Shown here piece by piece: positions 42,861 to 50,203 of a stretch of DNA of 64,000 nucleotides. Numbering within the stretch: the first letter of the stretch is position 1; the number at the start of each line of letters is the position of its first letter. The DNA comes from Actinobacteria bacterium IMCC26256 (GTDB lineage: Bacteria; Actinomycetota; Acidimicrobiia; IMCC26256). Both the position numbers and the translations under genes were made by a program. The stretch is taken from the NCBI GenBank assembly GCA_001023575.1, contig CP011489.1, positions 62,001-126,000 of the forward strand, given 5' to 3'. The notes under the pieces were generated by a model. It was not told where the DNA came from, made no database searches, and worked only from the letters and a program-made list of their open reading frames with translations.

Positions 42861-43281
42861 CCTTGCCTTCGACGACCTCGTCGAAACATGTATTTGCGCT
42901 AATGAACCAGGTGGAGGGCCGGTACATGACTACTGGGCCGCTCGCTTTGATCTGATGTGCCTTGAGTTCGGCATTGTCACCAGCAACTTCTCTGCTGACG
43001 AACGATCCCTCTGGTGGTTCAGTGAACTCGTTGCCAAGGATTGTTCGCATCGCTTCGGCTCAGGTATCTATGAGATGCCCCGAGTCGTAGGGGATTTTTT
43101 GCAACTTTGGAGTCGAAAACTGACGACGGCAGAGTCAGAGCGGGCGCGCGTGCTGCGTGAGATGTTGGCAGCGCTCCTGCTTGAGATAGCGCCAGATGCG
43201 ATTAGCTCCGCTACAACGCTCGAACGATTGATCGAGCTCGGCCTTCCGAAGGACGTGCCCGATCCGTTCGACTATTTCTAA
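42850..43281 (+). CDS. Hypothetical protein translation-coupled to the EEP gene
   Basis: A 143-residue acidic protein that overlaps the EEP gene by 11 bp. It is helical (ESERARVLREMLAALLLEI) with a Trp-rich middle (SLWWFSELVAKD). No known family was recognised. Its position suggests an antidote, partner or regulator of the EEP enzyme. It ends 21 bp before attR. Confidence 0.5.
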   Translation: MTTDLAFDDLVETCICANEPGGGPVHDYWAARFDLMCLEFGIVTSNFSADERSLWWFSELVAKDCSHRFGSGIYEMPRVVGDFLQLWSRKLTTAESERARVLREMLAALLLEIAPDAISSATTLERLIELGLPKDVPDPFDYF

Positions 43282-43302
43282 AGCAGTCTTAACCTGCTGA
43301 CT

Positions 43303-43354
43303 AGCGCACCACACAGATGTTGCTTAGAACCTCGGATTTCTAACAGCTAAGGTC
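43303..43354 (+). repeat. attR direct repeat
   Basis: The 52-nt match to 31450-31501 has two mismatches. Only its first nine bases match the tRNA, so no second tRNA is formed. Confidence 0.88.
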
Positions 43355-43374
43355 AACGATAACTCCCTAGCGCG

Positions 43375-44457
43375 TTATTCGGCTCCTTCTGGTAGGCGAT
43401 GCAGAAGATCGAAGGCGACCTGTAATTCTGGGTGATCGCCTGCGAGCTCCGCAGCCATTGAACGTAACTGGGCCTCGGGCGATGTCGCCGATGAAAACTC
43501 AAAGTATCCAAAAGGCGGGCCTGCAACTTCGTTCTCATTTACTGGCAGTGTCATGAGATAACGAGCGACCGGCGCTAGCAGTGCAACCATTGTTCCGTAT
43601 AGGAGTCCGACCTGGTGGTGGTGACTGTCCTCTCCCGCAGGGCTAATTAGACGGTCCATCACTAAGTAGAGGTACGTCGTGAGTGCGTCGGAGAACGCAG
43701 CAACCGGCGCGACATTCGCTGGTAGCGACGCAACACTCGGGTTTACAACTGCAGGTATCACTCCGCTCCGTATTACCTCATCGTGCGGGAGTTCGGCAAA
43801 CTTGGCGTGGTGCGTTAGCTCTGCATGGCTGGGATCCGCATAACGATCCTCAGAGACGCCTTCCCCTTGGTGGACGATCGTCTCTAGCGCTTGCTCAACT
43901 GTCGCAAGATCCGAGATAAGCACCAAACCTCCGGAGTCGCCCGAGTCGAACTTCGGAACCAAGTAACCATGCGGGTCTGCGAACTGGCGATCAAGTTGCG
44001 GATTGGCGAACAGATCACCCTCCGCATCGAGGCGCACGATTGCATTCCAAATTGCAGTGAAGAACTGTCCCTGGCTCACCCAAATATCGGGGTCGGCAGG
44101 AGGCTCTGTTGAACCGGGTGCCTCAATTGGCAGGAAGATATCTTCGATGAGTGTCTGGGAGTACGGCTCAAGGTTCACCGTCAATATTGGTCGACGGTGT
44201 GTGAGTATCGCGGGGAAGGACGGAATTGTCTCTGCTGAGCAGAACGTGATGTCACCACCGGTCGCTAGCAGCACGTTTGTCCAGAGCATCGCATGCAGCA
44301 TCTCCTCTGCGGCGACACTGCGAAGCACCTTCTCGGCGTCACTCGTGCGGTCGGCAATGGAGTACATCGTATATAGGTATGCAGGGAAGACGGTTAGCTC
44401 GATGCCGATGGCCTCGCGAATGTGCTCGTGGAGTTGTTCTCGCGTATCGATTGGCAT
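43375..44457 (-). CDS. Ferritin-like domain protein (VioB/iminophenyl-pyruvate dimer synthase-like)
   Basis: A 360-residue protein. An N-terminal ferritin-like four-helix part (~1-240) shows E-x6-PAYLY, SVAAEEMLHAMLW and later His-rich HAELTHHAKF, consistent with a di-iron or metal site. This domain is found in VioB-like enzymes. It immediately follows (and is 2 bp from) the CDGSH gene. Pairs of this kind recur in bacteria and suggest redox or metal chemistry; the reaction here is unknown. Confidence 0.75.
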   Translation of the reverse strand: MPIDTREQLHEHIREAIGIELTVFPAYLYTMYSIADRTSDAEKVLRSVAAEEMLHAMLWTNVLLATGGDITFCSAETIPSFPAILTHRRPILTVNLEPYSQTLIEDIFLPIEAPGSTEPPADPDIWVSQGQFFTAIWNAIVRLDAEGDLFANPQLDRQFADPHGYLVPKFDSGDSGGLVLISDLATVEQALETIVHQGEGVSEDRYADPSHAELTHHAKFAELPHDEVIRSGVIPAVVNPSVASLPANVAPVAAFSDALTTYLYLVMDRLISPAGEDSHHHQVGLLYGTMVALLAPVARYLMTLPVNENEVAGPPFGYFEFSSATSPEAQLRSMAAELAGDHPELQVAFDLLHRLPEGAE

Positions 44458-44459
44458 CT

Positions 44460-45122
44460 CTAGGCCTCGAACCCGATATCGCGGTGTGTTCCATCACATA
44501 GCGGTTTGTTCTCGGATGCCCCACAGCGACAGAGGCTGAGTCGGTTGCGCACCTCGACCTCCACTCCATCGGAGCGTGTCACGCGCACTCCACCCGTCAA
44601 GAGCAACGGTCCATCACCGATAGGCGAGATCTGCACGGGGAGCACTGCCTCAACATCATGGCCATTAACCTCGATGGCGAGAGCGCCAGATGGGCAACGA
44701 TCAATCATCGCTACTAGTTGGGAGAGTGTGTTGGTTGAGCCTGTTGACCCAATAAGGTCGAAGTAGCTATTCGCCTCATATTTGCAGAACGCTGCATGGT
44801 GGCAGAGCTCATGGTCGACACGCACAACAACCCCGTCGCCCTCGTGGCGCTCGGCGCGCTCGTCATACGTGTTGGTCGCTGCTGTCTCCGTGCCATCAAA
44901 GAGTTCGAACGCATGCGATCCATCACAGAACGGCTTGTGCTCCGATTTTCCACAGCGACATAGGTAGTAGGTATCACTGTGCGAGATTTCTTTCTCGGCG
45001 CGATAGGTAAGTGCCTCGCCGCGCTCTGTGCGAACAACTCTTCGCGGCCGCAGCGCTGGATCACCTGTGACCTCGTAGGGACCGTGGGCGAGTATCTCGA
45101 TTTTTGCTTCACTTGGCTTCAT
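44460..45122 (-). CDS. Double CDGSH iron-sulfur protein
   Basis: I use ATG 45122 (220 residues). Two CDGSH-type motifs each bind a 2Fe-2S cluster: CRCGKSEHKPFCDGSH (~55-70) and CRCGASENKPLCDGTH near the end. Between them lies a Cys-rich segment (CHHAAFC, DRCPSGAL) resembling a divergent mono-cluster ferredoxin. It is read first in an operon with the ferritin-like gene and would supply electrons or clusters to it. Confidence 0.85.
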   Translation of the reverse strand: MKPSEAKIEILAHGPYEVTGDPALRPRRVVRTERGEALTYRAEKEISHSDTYYLCRCGKSEHKPFCDGSHAFELFDGTETAATNTYDERAERHEGDGVVVRVDHELCHHAAFCKYEANSYFDLIGSTGSTNTLSQLVAMIDRCPSGALAIEVNGHDVEAVLPVQISPIGDGPLLLTGGVRVTRSDGVEVEVRNRLSLCRCGASENKPLCDGTHRDIGFEA

Positions 45123-45319
45123 GAACACCCCGCTCTCTCGTAGGGGCGAACTTTAGCAACTCTGGAAGATAGCGGGATTGCGGCGCGATAGCCCCCGAAT
45201 AATCGTGGCGCATATGCCCTACGCCACACCTCTTGGGCCAAATTGTAATTGTTTTCTAATGAACCCATGGTTTAAGGTACACAGGTTCGAAGATTGAATC
45301 TATAAATTTAAGGAGCATT

Positions 45320-45847
45320 GTGGAGACTGCAACGGCTGGGAGCTCACGTCAGCGACGTCGTCGCCAACGCCTCATCATCGGGATTGTCGCAGCAGTTGTA
45401 GTCCTGTTCGGGGTTGTCGCCTATGGGGCGTCAAACAGTTCCAAACAGTTATCCGGTACTCTCATCATCAACGGCTGCGAACTCGACCCTGCAAAGAGAG
45501 TGGACATATCTTGTTCTGGCAGCAGCGGTGCACCCCTGTACATTCAAGACCGTGATTTGCGCAGAGCGAATCTTGCTGGAGCGACCCTGACCTTCATCGA
45601 CTTCAGCATCTCAGATTTGCGGGGAGCGAACCTCGCAGGCGCTGATCTTACAGGCACCTCCTTTTATGGTTCCAAGCTTCAGGGTGCGAGCTTCCGATAC
45701 GCCAACTTGTCAAATGCCAATCTTTCCCAAGCCAATTTGCGGGGAGTGGACCTTACCGGCGCAAACCTCAGCGGCGTGACTTGGTTCAACACGATCTGCC
45801 CGAACGGCACCACTACCGGTGCGGGATCTCCTACCTGTGCACCGTAG
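45320..45847 (+). CDS. Membrane-anchored pentapeptide-repeat protein
   Basis: A 175-residue protein, GTG start. A basic N-terminus (RQRRRRQR) precedes one membrane helix at ~18-38. The outer part has a linker with two Cys, then ~13 A(D/N)LxxA units (LRGANLAGADL, SNANLSQANL) and a final Cys-containing tail. It resembles the island pentapeptide genes only by repeat class and is outside the island. Unknown target. Confidence 0.75.
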   Translation: METATAGSSRQRRRRQRLIIGIVAAVVVLFGVVAYGASNSSKQLSGTLIINGCELDPAKRVDISCSGSSGAPLYIQDRDLRRANLAGATLTFIDFSISDLRGANLAGADLTGTSFYGSKLQGASFRYANLSNANLSQANLRGVDLTGANLSGVTWFNTICPNGTTTGAGSPTCAP

Positions 45848-45926
45848 CGCTCTAGACGCGGTGCAGTCCGGGGCGAGTTGTGCCAGCAGGAGCTGAATCC
45901 CGAGGAAATGGTGATAGGAGTAAGGG

Positions 45927-46541
45927 ATGCTTCGACGTTACCGAATATTCTTTATTGCCTTTGCCCTTCCAGTAATAGCGGCTTGTAGCACAGACGAGCC
46001 ACGAGTCGAATCGGATAAGTCAAGGGTCGTAGCGGATAAGTCAACCGTCGCATATGACTTCACTAAGAAAGCCACTGTTTTGGGCTGGTCAGTGCAGAAC
46101 GACACAGTGATGGGGGGCGTCTCGGAGAGCTCTAATACTTGGGTCGAGAAACAGATGGTCTTCTCAGGGAATCTGTCACTTGAGAATAACGGTGGCTTTG
46201 TATCGAGCTTCGGCCCGCGTGACGAAAAATTACCGAGTCTGATGAATGGGGCAACTTCAATTCGTCTGCGCGCCACAGGCGATGGAAACACATATCTCTT
46301 CCAACTCCGCAGTGACAACGGCCCAAATTACATACAACGATTCACTACTACGCCAGAAAAAGACGAGTTCTACGTGTTGCCGCTATCAGACTTCACCGCA
46401 GTCGACTGGAGGCTCTCCGAAATTCCCGATGCCCCAGCGCTCGAGACGAGCAACATTGATCAAATGGGTTTCTACCTTGTCGATAAGCAAGCAGGGCCAT
46501 TCAGAATTGCCATATCGTCAATAGGTGTATCGACTAAATAA
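45927..46541 (+). CDS. CIA30-like lipoprotein
   Basis: A 204-residue protein with a lipobox (VIAAC; Cys 20). The mature part has the CIA30 pattern: WSVQNDTVMGGVSES, then GGFVSSFGP, FQLRSDNG and DQMGFYLVDKQAGPF. In mitochondria CIA30 helps assemble complex I; bacterial relatives are galactose-binding-like folds with unknown ligand. A role in complex I should not be assumed. Confidence 0.75.
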   Translation: MLRRYRIFFIAFALPVIAACSTDEPRVESDKSRVVADKSTVAYDFTKKATVLGWSVQNDTVMGGVSESSNTWVEKQMVFSGNLSLENNGGFVSSFGPRDEKLPSLMNGATSIRLRATGDGNTYLFQLRSDNGPNYIQRFTTTPEKDEFYVLPLSDFTAVDWRLSEIPDAPALETSNIDQMGFYLVDKQAGPFRIAISSIGVSTK

Positions 46542-46544
46542 GTA

Positions 46545-46864
46545 CGGCCCTTGCAACCTCTGCGGTAGCGGCTCTTCTGCACGAGCACCCGTGGGATGAG
46601 ACCTTCTTCGTCCTCAAAGGCGACGTCACTTTTGGGGTCGGAGCCGAGGAGACCGTCGCCGGACCCGGCACTCTCTTGCACGTGCCCGGTGGCGCACGGC
46701 ACTGGTACCGGTTCGGACCTGAGACCGGCGAGTTCGTATCAATTACCTCCGGCAAGCAGGCGTCGCAGATGTACCACGACCTTGCCGCTATTGAGGCGCC
46801 CAACCCTGAGTCCTATGTCGAGGCCGCGGCCCGGCACGGACAGCAGTCACGCGCTGCAGGATGA
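46545..46864 (+). pseudogene. Truncated cupin domain
   Basis: An open frame of about 105 codons encodes HEHPWDETFFVLKG, then GPGTLLHVPGGARHW, the two cupin metal/strand motifs. No ATG, GTG or TTG start is in frame before the first motif, and an in-frame stop lies just upstream. The usual first strands are missing. It is best seen as a remnant after N-terminal loss, unless translation starts at an unusual codon. Confidence 0.55.
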
Positions 46865-47048
46865 CGGGAGCATTCCTTCGTCGTAGCGCATCCGGTCTAG
46901 AAGGCTGTGCGAGCTGACCTGCGGCAGACTTTGTTGTCTCCTCGGCATACCTCCGAATAATTCCGCGGCCTCGGCCCCGCTAGGAGTCGGTACCAAAAGA
47001 TATCTGGAGTTCTTGAACCAACTTCTCGACGATGTCACACCCCTGTTT

Positions 47049-47069
47049 TATAATCGAACATATGTTCGA
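47049..47069 (+). promoter_or_regulatory. LexA SOS box over a -10 and start codon
   Basis: TCGAACATATGTTCGA at 47054-47069 is a perfect 16-bp palindrome matching the actinobacterial LexA consensus TCGAAC-N4-GTTCGA. It overlaps TATAAT (47049-47054) and contains ATG 47062. Bound LexA would block transcription of a leaderless message. Confidence 0.85.
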
Positions 47070-48306
47070 CCAACTGGATCAACTCACAACAGAGCTCGAG
47101 GCTTGCTTTGCCTCAATGGAGGTTGATTGCTTTGACGCTGCTCGGGCTGCGCGATTGGTGAGCTCCGGGGAGCGCGTGCGCCGCCTCGGGGATGCGATCC
47201 GCACTATCGGTGTCGGCCAGGTCGAGCGCACCAATGGCTGGAAAGGCCAGGGCGCTAAGAGTATTTCAGAGTGGCTTGCTACTGAAACTGACTGTGCCCA
47301 CTACGAAGCGCAATCGGTAGTGGTGCTCGCGGGCCAACTGCATCATCTACCTGTAACTGAGGCTGCTCTGCGTTCTGGTGAACTCTCTGGCACGCAGGCT
47401 GTGGAGGTTGCGCGCGGTGCGATTGTTGCACCTAATACTGAGACACAACTCTTGAACCTCGCTAAGCATGTGACGGTGCGCGATCTGCGAGATGCAACCT
47501 CGCGTGTGGTTGCAGCCGCTACCGATGAGGCCGAGCGACACCGTCAGGTACACAAATCACGATTCTTAAAATCATGGACAGATCTTGATGGTTCGTTCAA
47601 TCTAAAAGCGCGCATGACTGTTGCTAATGGTGCGCTTGTAATGGCAGCACTCAAACCGATACAAGATGAGGTATTTAGGTCGGCTCGCAAGAGTGGTGTG
47701 CATGAAAGGCCCGAGGCCTATGCAGCAGATGCCCTTCTGGTTTTATGTGAGAAGGCGAGCAGTTCCGAAACGGGAGCGGGCTCGAGCAGAACGAAGACGA
47801 CTCGATCTAATGCTGTGATGCATATTCGTGTCGACATAGATGCACTCAAGCGTGGACATACTGAGCACGGCGAGATCTGTGAGATTGCTGGTGTTGGGCC
47901 AATACCTGTCGCTACTGCAACTGAGTATTTGGGTGAAGCCTTCTTGAAGTTGCTCGTGATTGATGGAACAGACATCAAGACGGTGGCGCATATGGGCAGA
48001 CACATCCCTGCACCACTGCGAACAGCGGTTGAAGAGCGTGATCGTGTCTGCCAGGTGCCAACCTGCGATATGACGCTTGGTCTAGAGATTGATCACATCG
48101 TGCCCTTTGCCGAAGGCGGGCCTGCGAGTCTTGAGAACCTTGTACGACTCTGCAAGCGACATCATCTGCAAAAAACACATGACGGATACCGCCTCGAAAA
48201 AATCGAATTAGATCTCCGAGAAAACACACCTACCTGGGCCTGGCGAGGACCAGAGCAGCCAGCACTTGAGTACCGCGGGCCGCCGGAGCAGATAGATACG
48301 GGATGA
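47062..48306 (+). CDS. DUF222/HNH endonuclease (13E12 family), SOS-controlled
   Basis: I use ATG 47062 (414 residues), inside the SOS box; an ATG at 47032 would add ten residues and needs a transcript that starts upstream of the box. Residues ~1-300 are DUF222 (13E12) with mostly helices. The C-terminal HNH nuclease shows CQVPTCDM, LEIDHIVPFAEGG, SLENLVRLCKRHH and KTHDGY. Its cysteines and DH-H-N residues would hold zinc and the catalytic metal. Some mycobacterial members also carry SOS boxes. Substrate is DNA; target specificity is unknown. Confidence 0.85.
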   Translation: MFDQLDQLTTELEACFASMEVDCFDAARAARLVSSGERVRRLGDAIRTIGVGQVERTNGWKGQGAKSISEWLATETDCAHYEAQSVVVLAGQLHHLPVTEAALRSGELSGTQAVEVARGAIVAPNTETQLLNLAKHVTVRDLRDATSRVVAAATDEAERHRQVHKSRFLKSWTDLDGSFNLKARMTVANGALVMAALKPIQDEVFRSARKSGVHERPEAYAADALLVLCEKASSSETGAGSSRTKTTRSNAVMHIRVDIDALKRGHTEHGEICEIAGVGPIPVATATEYLGEAFLKLLVIDGTDIKTVAHMGRHIPAPLRTAVEERDRVCQVPTCDMTLGLEIDHIVPFAEGGPASLENLVRLCKRHHLQKTHDGYRLEKIELDLRENTPTWAWRGPEQPALEYRGPPEQIDTG

Positions 48307-48430
48307 CCACAACGTCGCCGTTGGGGGTTTAGGTCATTATTTGGGCAAGTCGCGTTCTCGCATGTACACGTGCTGGATAGTGGTGTCGCTGCTGTTCTAG
48401 GTATTACGCAGAGAAGTTTGCTCTACGCGG

Positions 48431-48588
48431 AGTAGGGTCCTGTCTTCGCCTCTACGACTGGAGAATTAAGTGAAAACAGGATCTCGATCTGCATTGATGA
48501 TGGTTGGGGTTCTCTTCGCTCTCCCGCTTCTTACTTCCTGCACTGCATCATCAAGCGACCTGTCAGCAACGGTTGCAACGGATCCGAT
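48431..48588 (+). repeat. Duplicated 158-bp leader/N-terminus segment, copy 1
   Basis: It matches 48994-49151 with about five mismatches. It covers promoter-proximal sequence, the ribosome site and the first ~39 codons of the lipoprotein. Confidence 0.9.
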
Positions 48589-48898
48589 CAATTTCTATTG
48601 CAGGACGAATCATTATGAGGCAAACGTCGCCGCCACCCAGTTAGATGATCCAACCACGATTATTGCAATGGTGAGATTTACCTTCGAGCTCCGAAATGAA
48701 AACGGAACCACAATGGGAAGTATTGGGACCAAAGTCGTGGATGTTCTGTCCGCCTCGTCTATTTACCTCAAAAGTAGCAATAAACGTTCGTTCTCCGCGC
48801 AAATCCCGAATTGGTCGTGGAAAGCAACGGCTCAGTATTTTGTCGGCACAACTGTGGTGCGCACAGCCAACGCCGATTGCACAATATCTGCCCCTTAA
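48470..48898 (+). CDS. Lipoprotein A of a tandem pair
   Basis: A 142-residue protein, GTG start with a gGAGaatt ribosome site. The signal ends at lipobox Cys 24 (LLTSC). The first ~38 residues equal those of lipoprotein B apart from one or two changes; the rest is different in sequence but similar in plan (Ig-like beta strands ending YFVGTTVVRT and a closing Cys). No known family. Confidence 0.65.
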   Translation: MKTGSRSALMMVGVLFALPLLTSCTASSSDLSATVATDPINFYCRTNHYEANVAATQLDDPTTIIAMVRFTFELRNENGTTMGSIGTKVVDVLSASSIYLKSSNKRSFSAQIPNWSWKATAQYFVGTTVVRTANADCTISAP

Positions 48899-48993
48899 GT
48901 GGAGAGCAGTGCCCCTATAAAATCAGATCTGATTGCTGGGGAGCAGAGTGAGCGGGTTGCAGTAGCGTCGGGCAAGGCGGTCGGCACCCGTAG

Positions 48994-49151
48994 AGTAGGG
49001 TCCTGTCTTCGCCTCTATGACTGGAGAATTAAGTGAAAACAGGATCTCGATCTGCGTTGATGATGGTTGGGGTTCTCTTCGCTCTCCCGCTGCTTACTTC
49101 CTGCACTGCATCATCAAGCGACCTGTCAGCAACGGTTGCATCCGATCCGAT
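48994..49151 (+). repeat. Duplicated 158-bp leader/N-terminus segment, copy 2
   Basis: Second copy, 563 bp from the first. Both end where the mature sequences begin to differ. Confidence 0.9.
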
Positions 49152-49461
49152 TACCGTGACGTGCACAGTGACGCAGCACGGGACCTACCCTTCGATATCG
49201 TTCACGACCGCGGCCGAGTCGTCACAGATAAACGACACCTCCACCGCAATTAGCAAGGTGACATTCGTTTTTGCTTCGACCGGAAATATCGCCGTGGACG
49301 CCACTGCCTCTACAGTTACCGCTGGGAACAGGGTATTCAAAGCTGACCTCACTACTGGCCAAGCAAAAGTTGTCACCGCCGTTTATTACGTTGGCACTAC
49401 CGAGGTGAAGAGGGCAACATCAGCTGGCGACTGTACCGGATTTCAAATGCTTCGCGGTTAG
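49033..49461 (+). CDS. Lipoprotein B of a tandem pair
   Basis: A 142-residue protein, GTG start. It shares the signal and lipobox with lipoprotein A. Its mature domain is Thr/Val/Ser-rich (STAISKVTFVFASTGNIAV, AVYYVGTTEVKRA). Two Cys in CTVTQ and DCTG could form a disulfide. The YxVGTT end motif matches lipoprotein A, so they derive from one gene whose body diverged faster than its leader. Confidence 0.65.
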   Translation: MKTGSRSALMMVGVLFALPLLTSCTASSSDLSATVASDPITVTCTVTQHGTYPSISFTTAAESSQINDTSTAISKVTFVFASTGNIAVDATASTVTAGNRVFKADLTTGQAKVVTAVYYVGTTEVKRATSAGDCTGFQMLRG

Positions 49462-49590
49462 CGAGAACCTAAATCGTTATGGGGCAATGGCCTTGGGTGC
49501 TGGCCTTGGGTGCTGGCCTTGTAAACGTGGGTCGTGCGAAGAAGAAGCATGAACCGGAGGTAGCACTCCTCAAGCAATTACGATCTCACG

Positions 49591-50193
49591 ATGCGCATTT
49601 TTAACTTCTTAGAGAAGACTCGAGTTACAGAACCATCTCGCCTCGTGAGCACTGCTCTGGTAATCGCAGCATTGACGATGACTATGGCATTTGGCCTTGC
49701 AGCCTGCGGCAACAAAGAGTCACTCCAGGCAACGGCAACCTCGGATAAGAAGGTAAACCCGGCTCCAAAACTCGAAGATCCAAGCGCTACAGGGCGAGAG
49801 CTAATCACGAAGTGGCTGACCGCTCTCAAAGATCGCGACCTTGAATCAATCGATGAGCAGCTTGCACCTAACTTCCAGATTCGCAGGGCAAACGGATCAA
49901 CGGCAACCAAAGAGGAGTATCTAAAATCGCCGGCGGTCGTAACCAGTTTTGAATTAAGCGAAAAACTGGTCGGTCTACAGCATGGTCAGACTCTCTCGCT
50001 TAACTGGGCGATCAAGGTCGAAGAGACCATCGGCGGAATTACCTACTCAAATTCTGAGGCGCCTCGCATGACCAGCTTTGAGTGGAATACAGATAAGTGG
50101 CAGATCGTTACCTACGCAAACTTCAATGCACCTGCGACGGTAACCACCACCACCTCCACTACAACGCCAACTACCACTACAACTGCTGGCTAG
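49591..50193 (+). CDS. Lipoprotein with NTF2-like domain
   Basis: A 200-residue protein. The signal carries a lipobox (LAAC; Cys 39). The middle (~67-170) has the SnoaL/NTF2-like pattern: ELITKWLTALKDRDLESIDEQL, then FQIRRANG, KEEYLK and WQIVTYANF. The tail is a Thr-only linker (TTTTSTTTPTTTT). Role unknown; NTF2-like folds bind small molecules or act as scaffolds. Confidence 0.65.
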   Translation: MRIFNFLEKTRVTEPSRLVSTALVIAALTMTMAFGLAACGNKESLQATATSDKKVNPAPKLEDPSATGRELITKWLTALKDRDLESIDEQLAPNFQIRRANGSTATKEEYLKSPAVVTSFELSEKLVGLQHGQTLSLNWAIKVEETIGGITYSNSEAPRMTSFEWNTDKWQIVTYANFNAPATVTTTTSTTTPTTTTTAG

Positions 50194-50203
50194 TTAGTCG
50201 CAC

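Larger units (their letters stand above)
31450..43354. mobile_element. Integrated genomic island with tyrosine recombinase, R-M-like cluster and cargo
   Basis: The island runs from the 3' end of tRNA-Arg(ACG) to a second 52-nt copy of the same sequence, 11.9 kb away. The repeats differ at two positions. Beside the tRNA copy lie a small excisionase-like gene and an integrase. Its other genes include two DNA methyltransferases, a candidate restriction enzyme, a CsrA-like protein, pentapeptide-repeat proteins and an EEP-family enzyme. No conjugation, phage structural or replication gene is recognised, so it may need a helper. Several stretches look more A/T-rich than neighbours. Confidence 0.85.

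Noticed and set aside
42093-43281. A classical toxin-antitoxin system
   Set aside because: The overlap layout is suggestive but neither protein matches a known toxin or antitoxin family; kept only as a low-level idea.
49488-49521. Tandem 13-bp repeat TGGCCTTGGGTGC (2.6 copies)
   Set aside because: Intergenic slippage-type repeat with no sign of function in the sequence.
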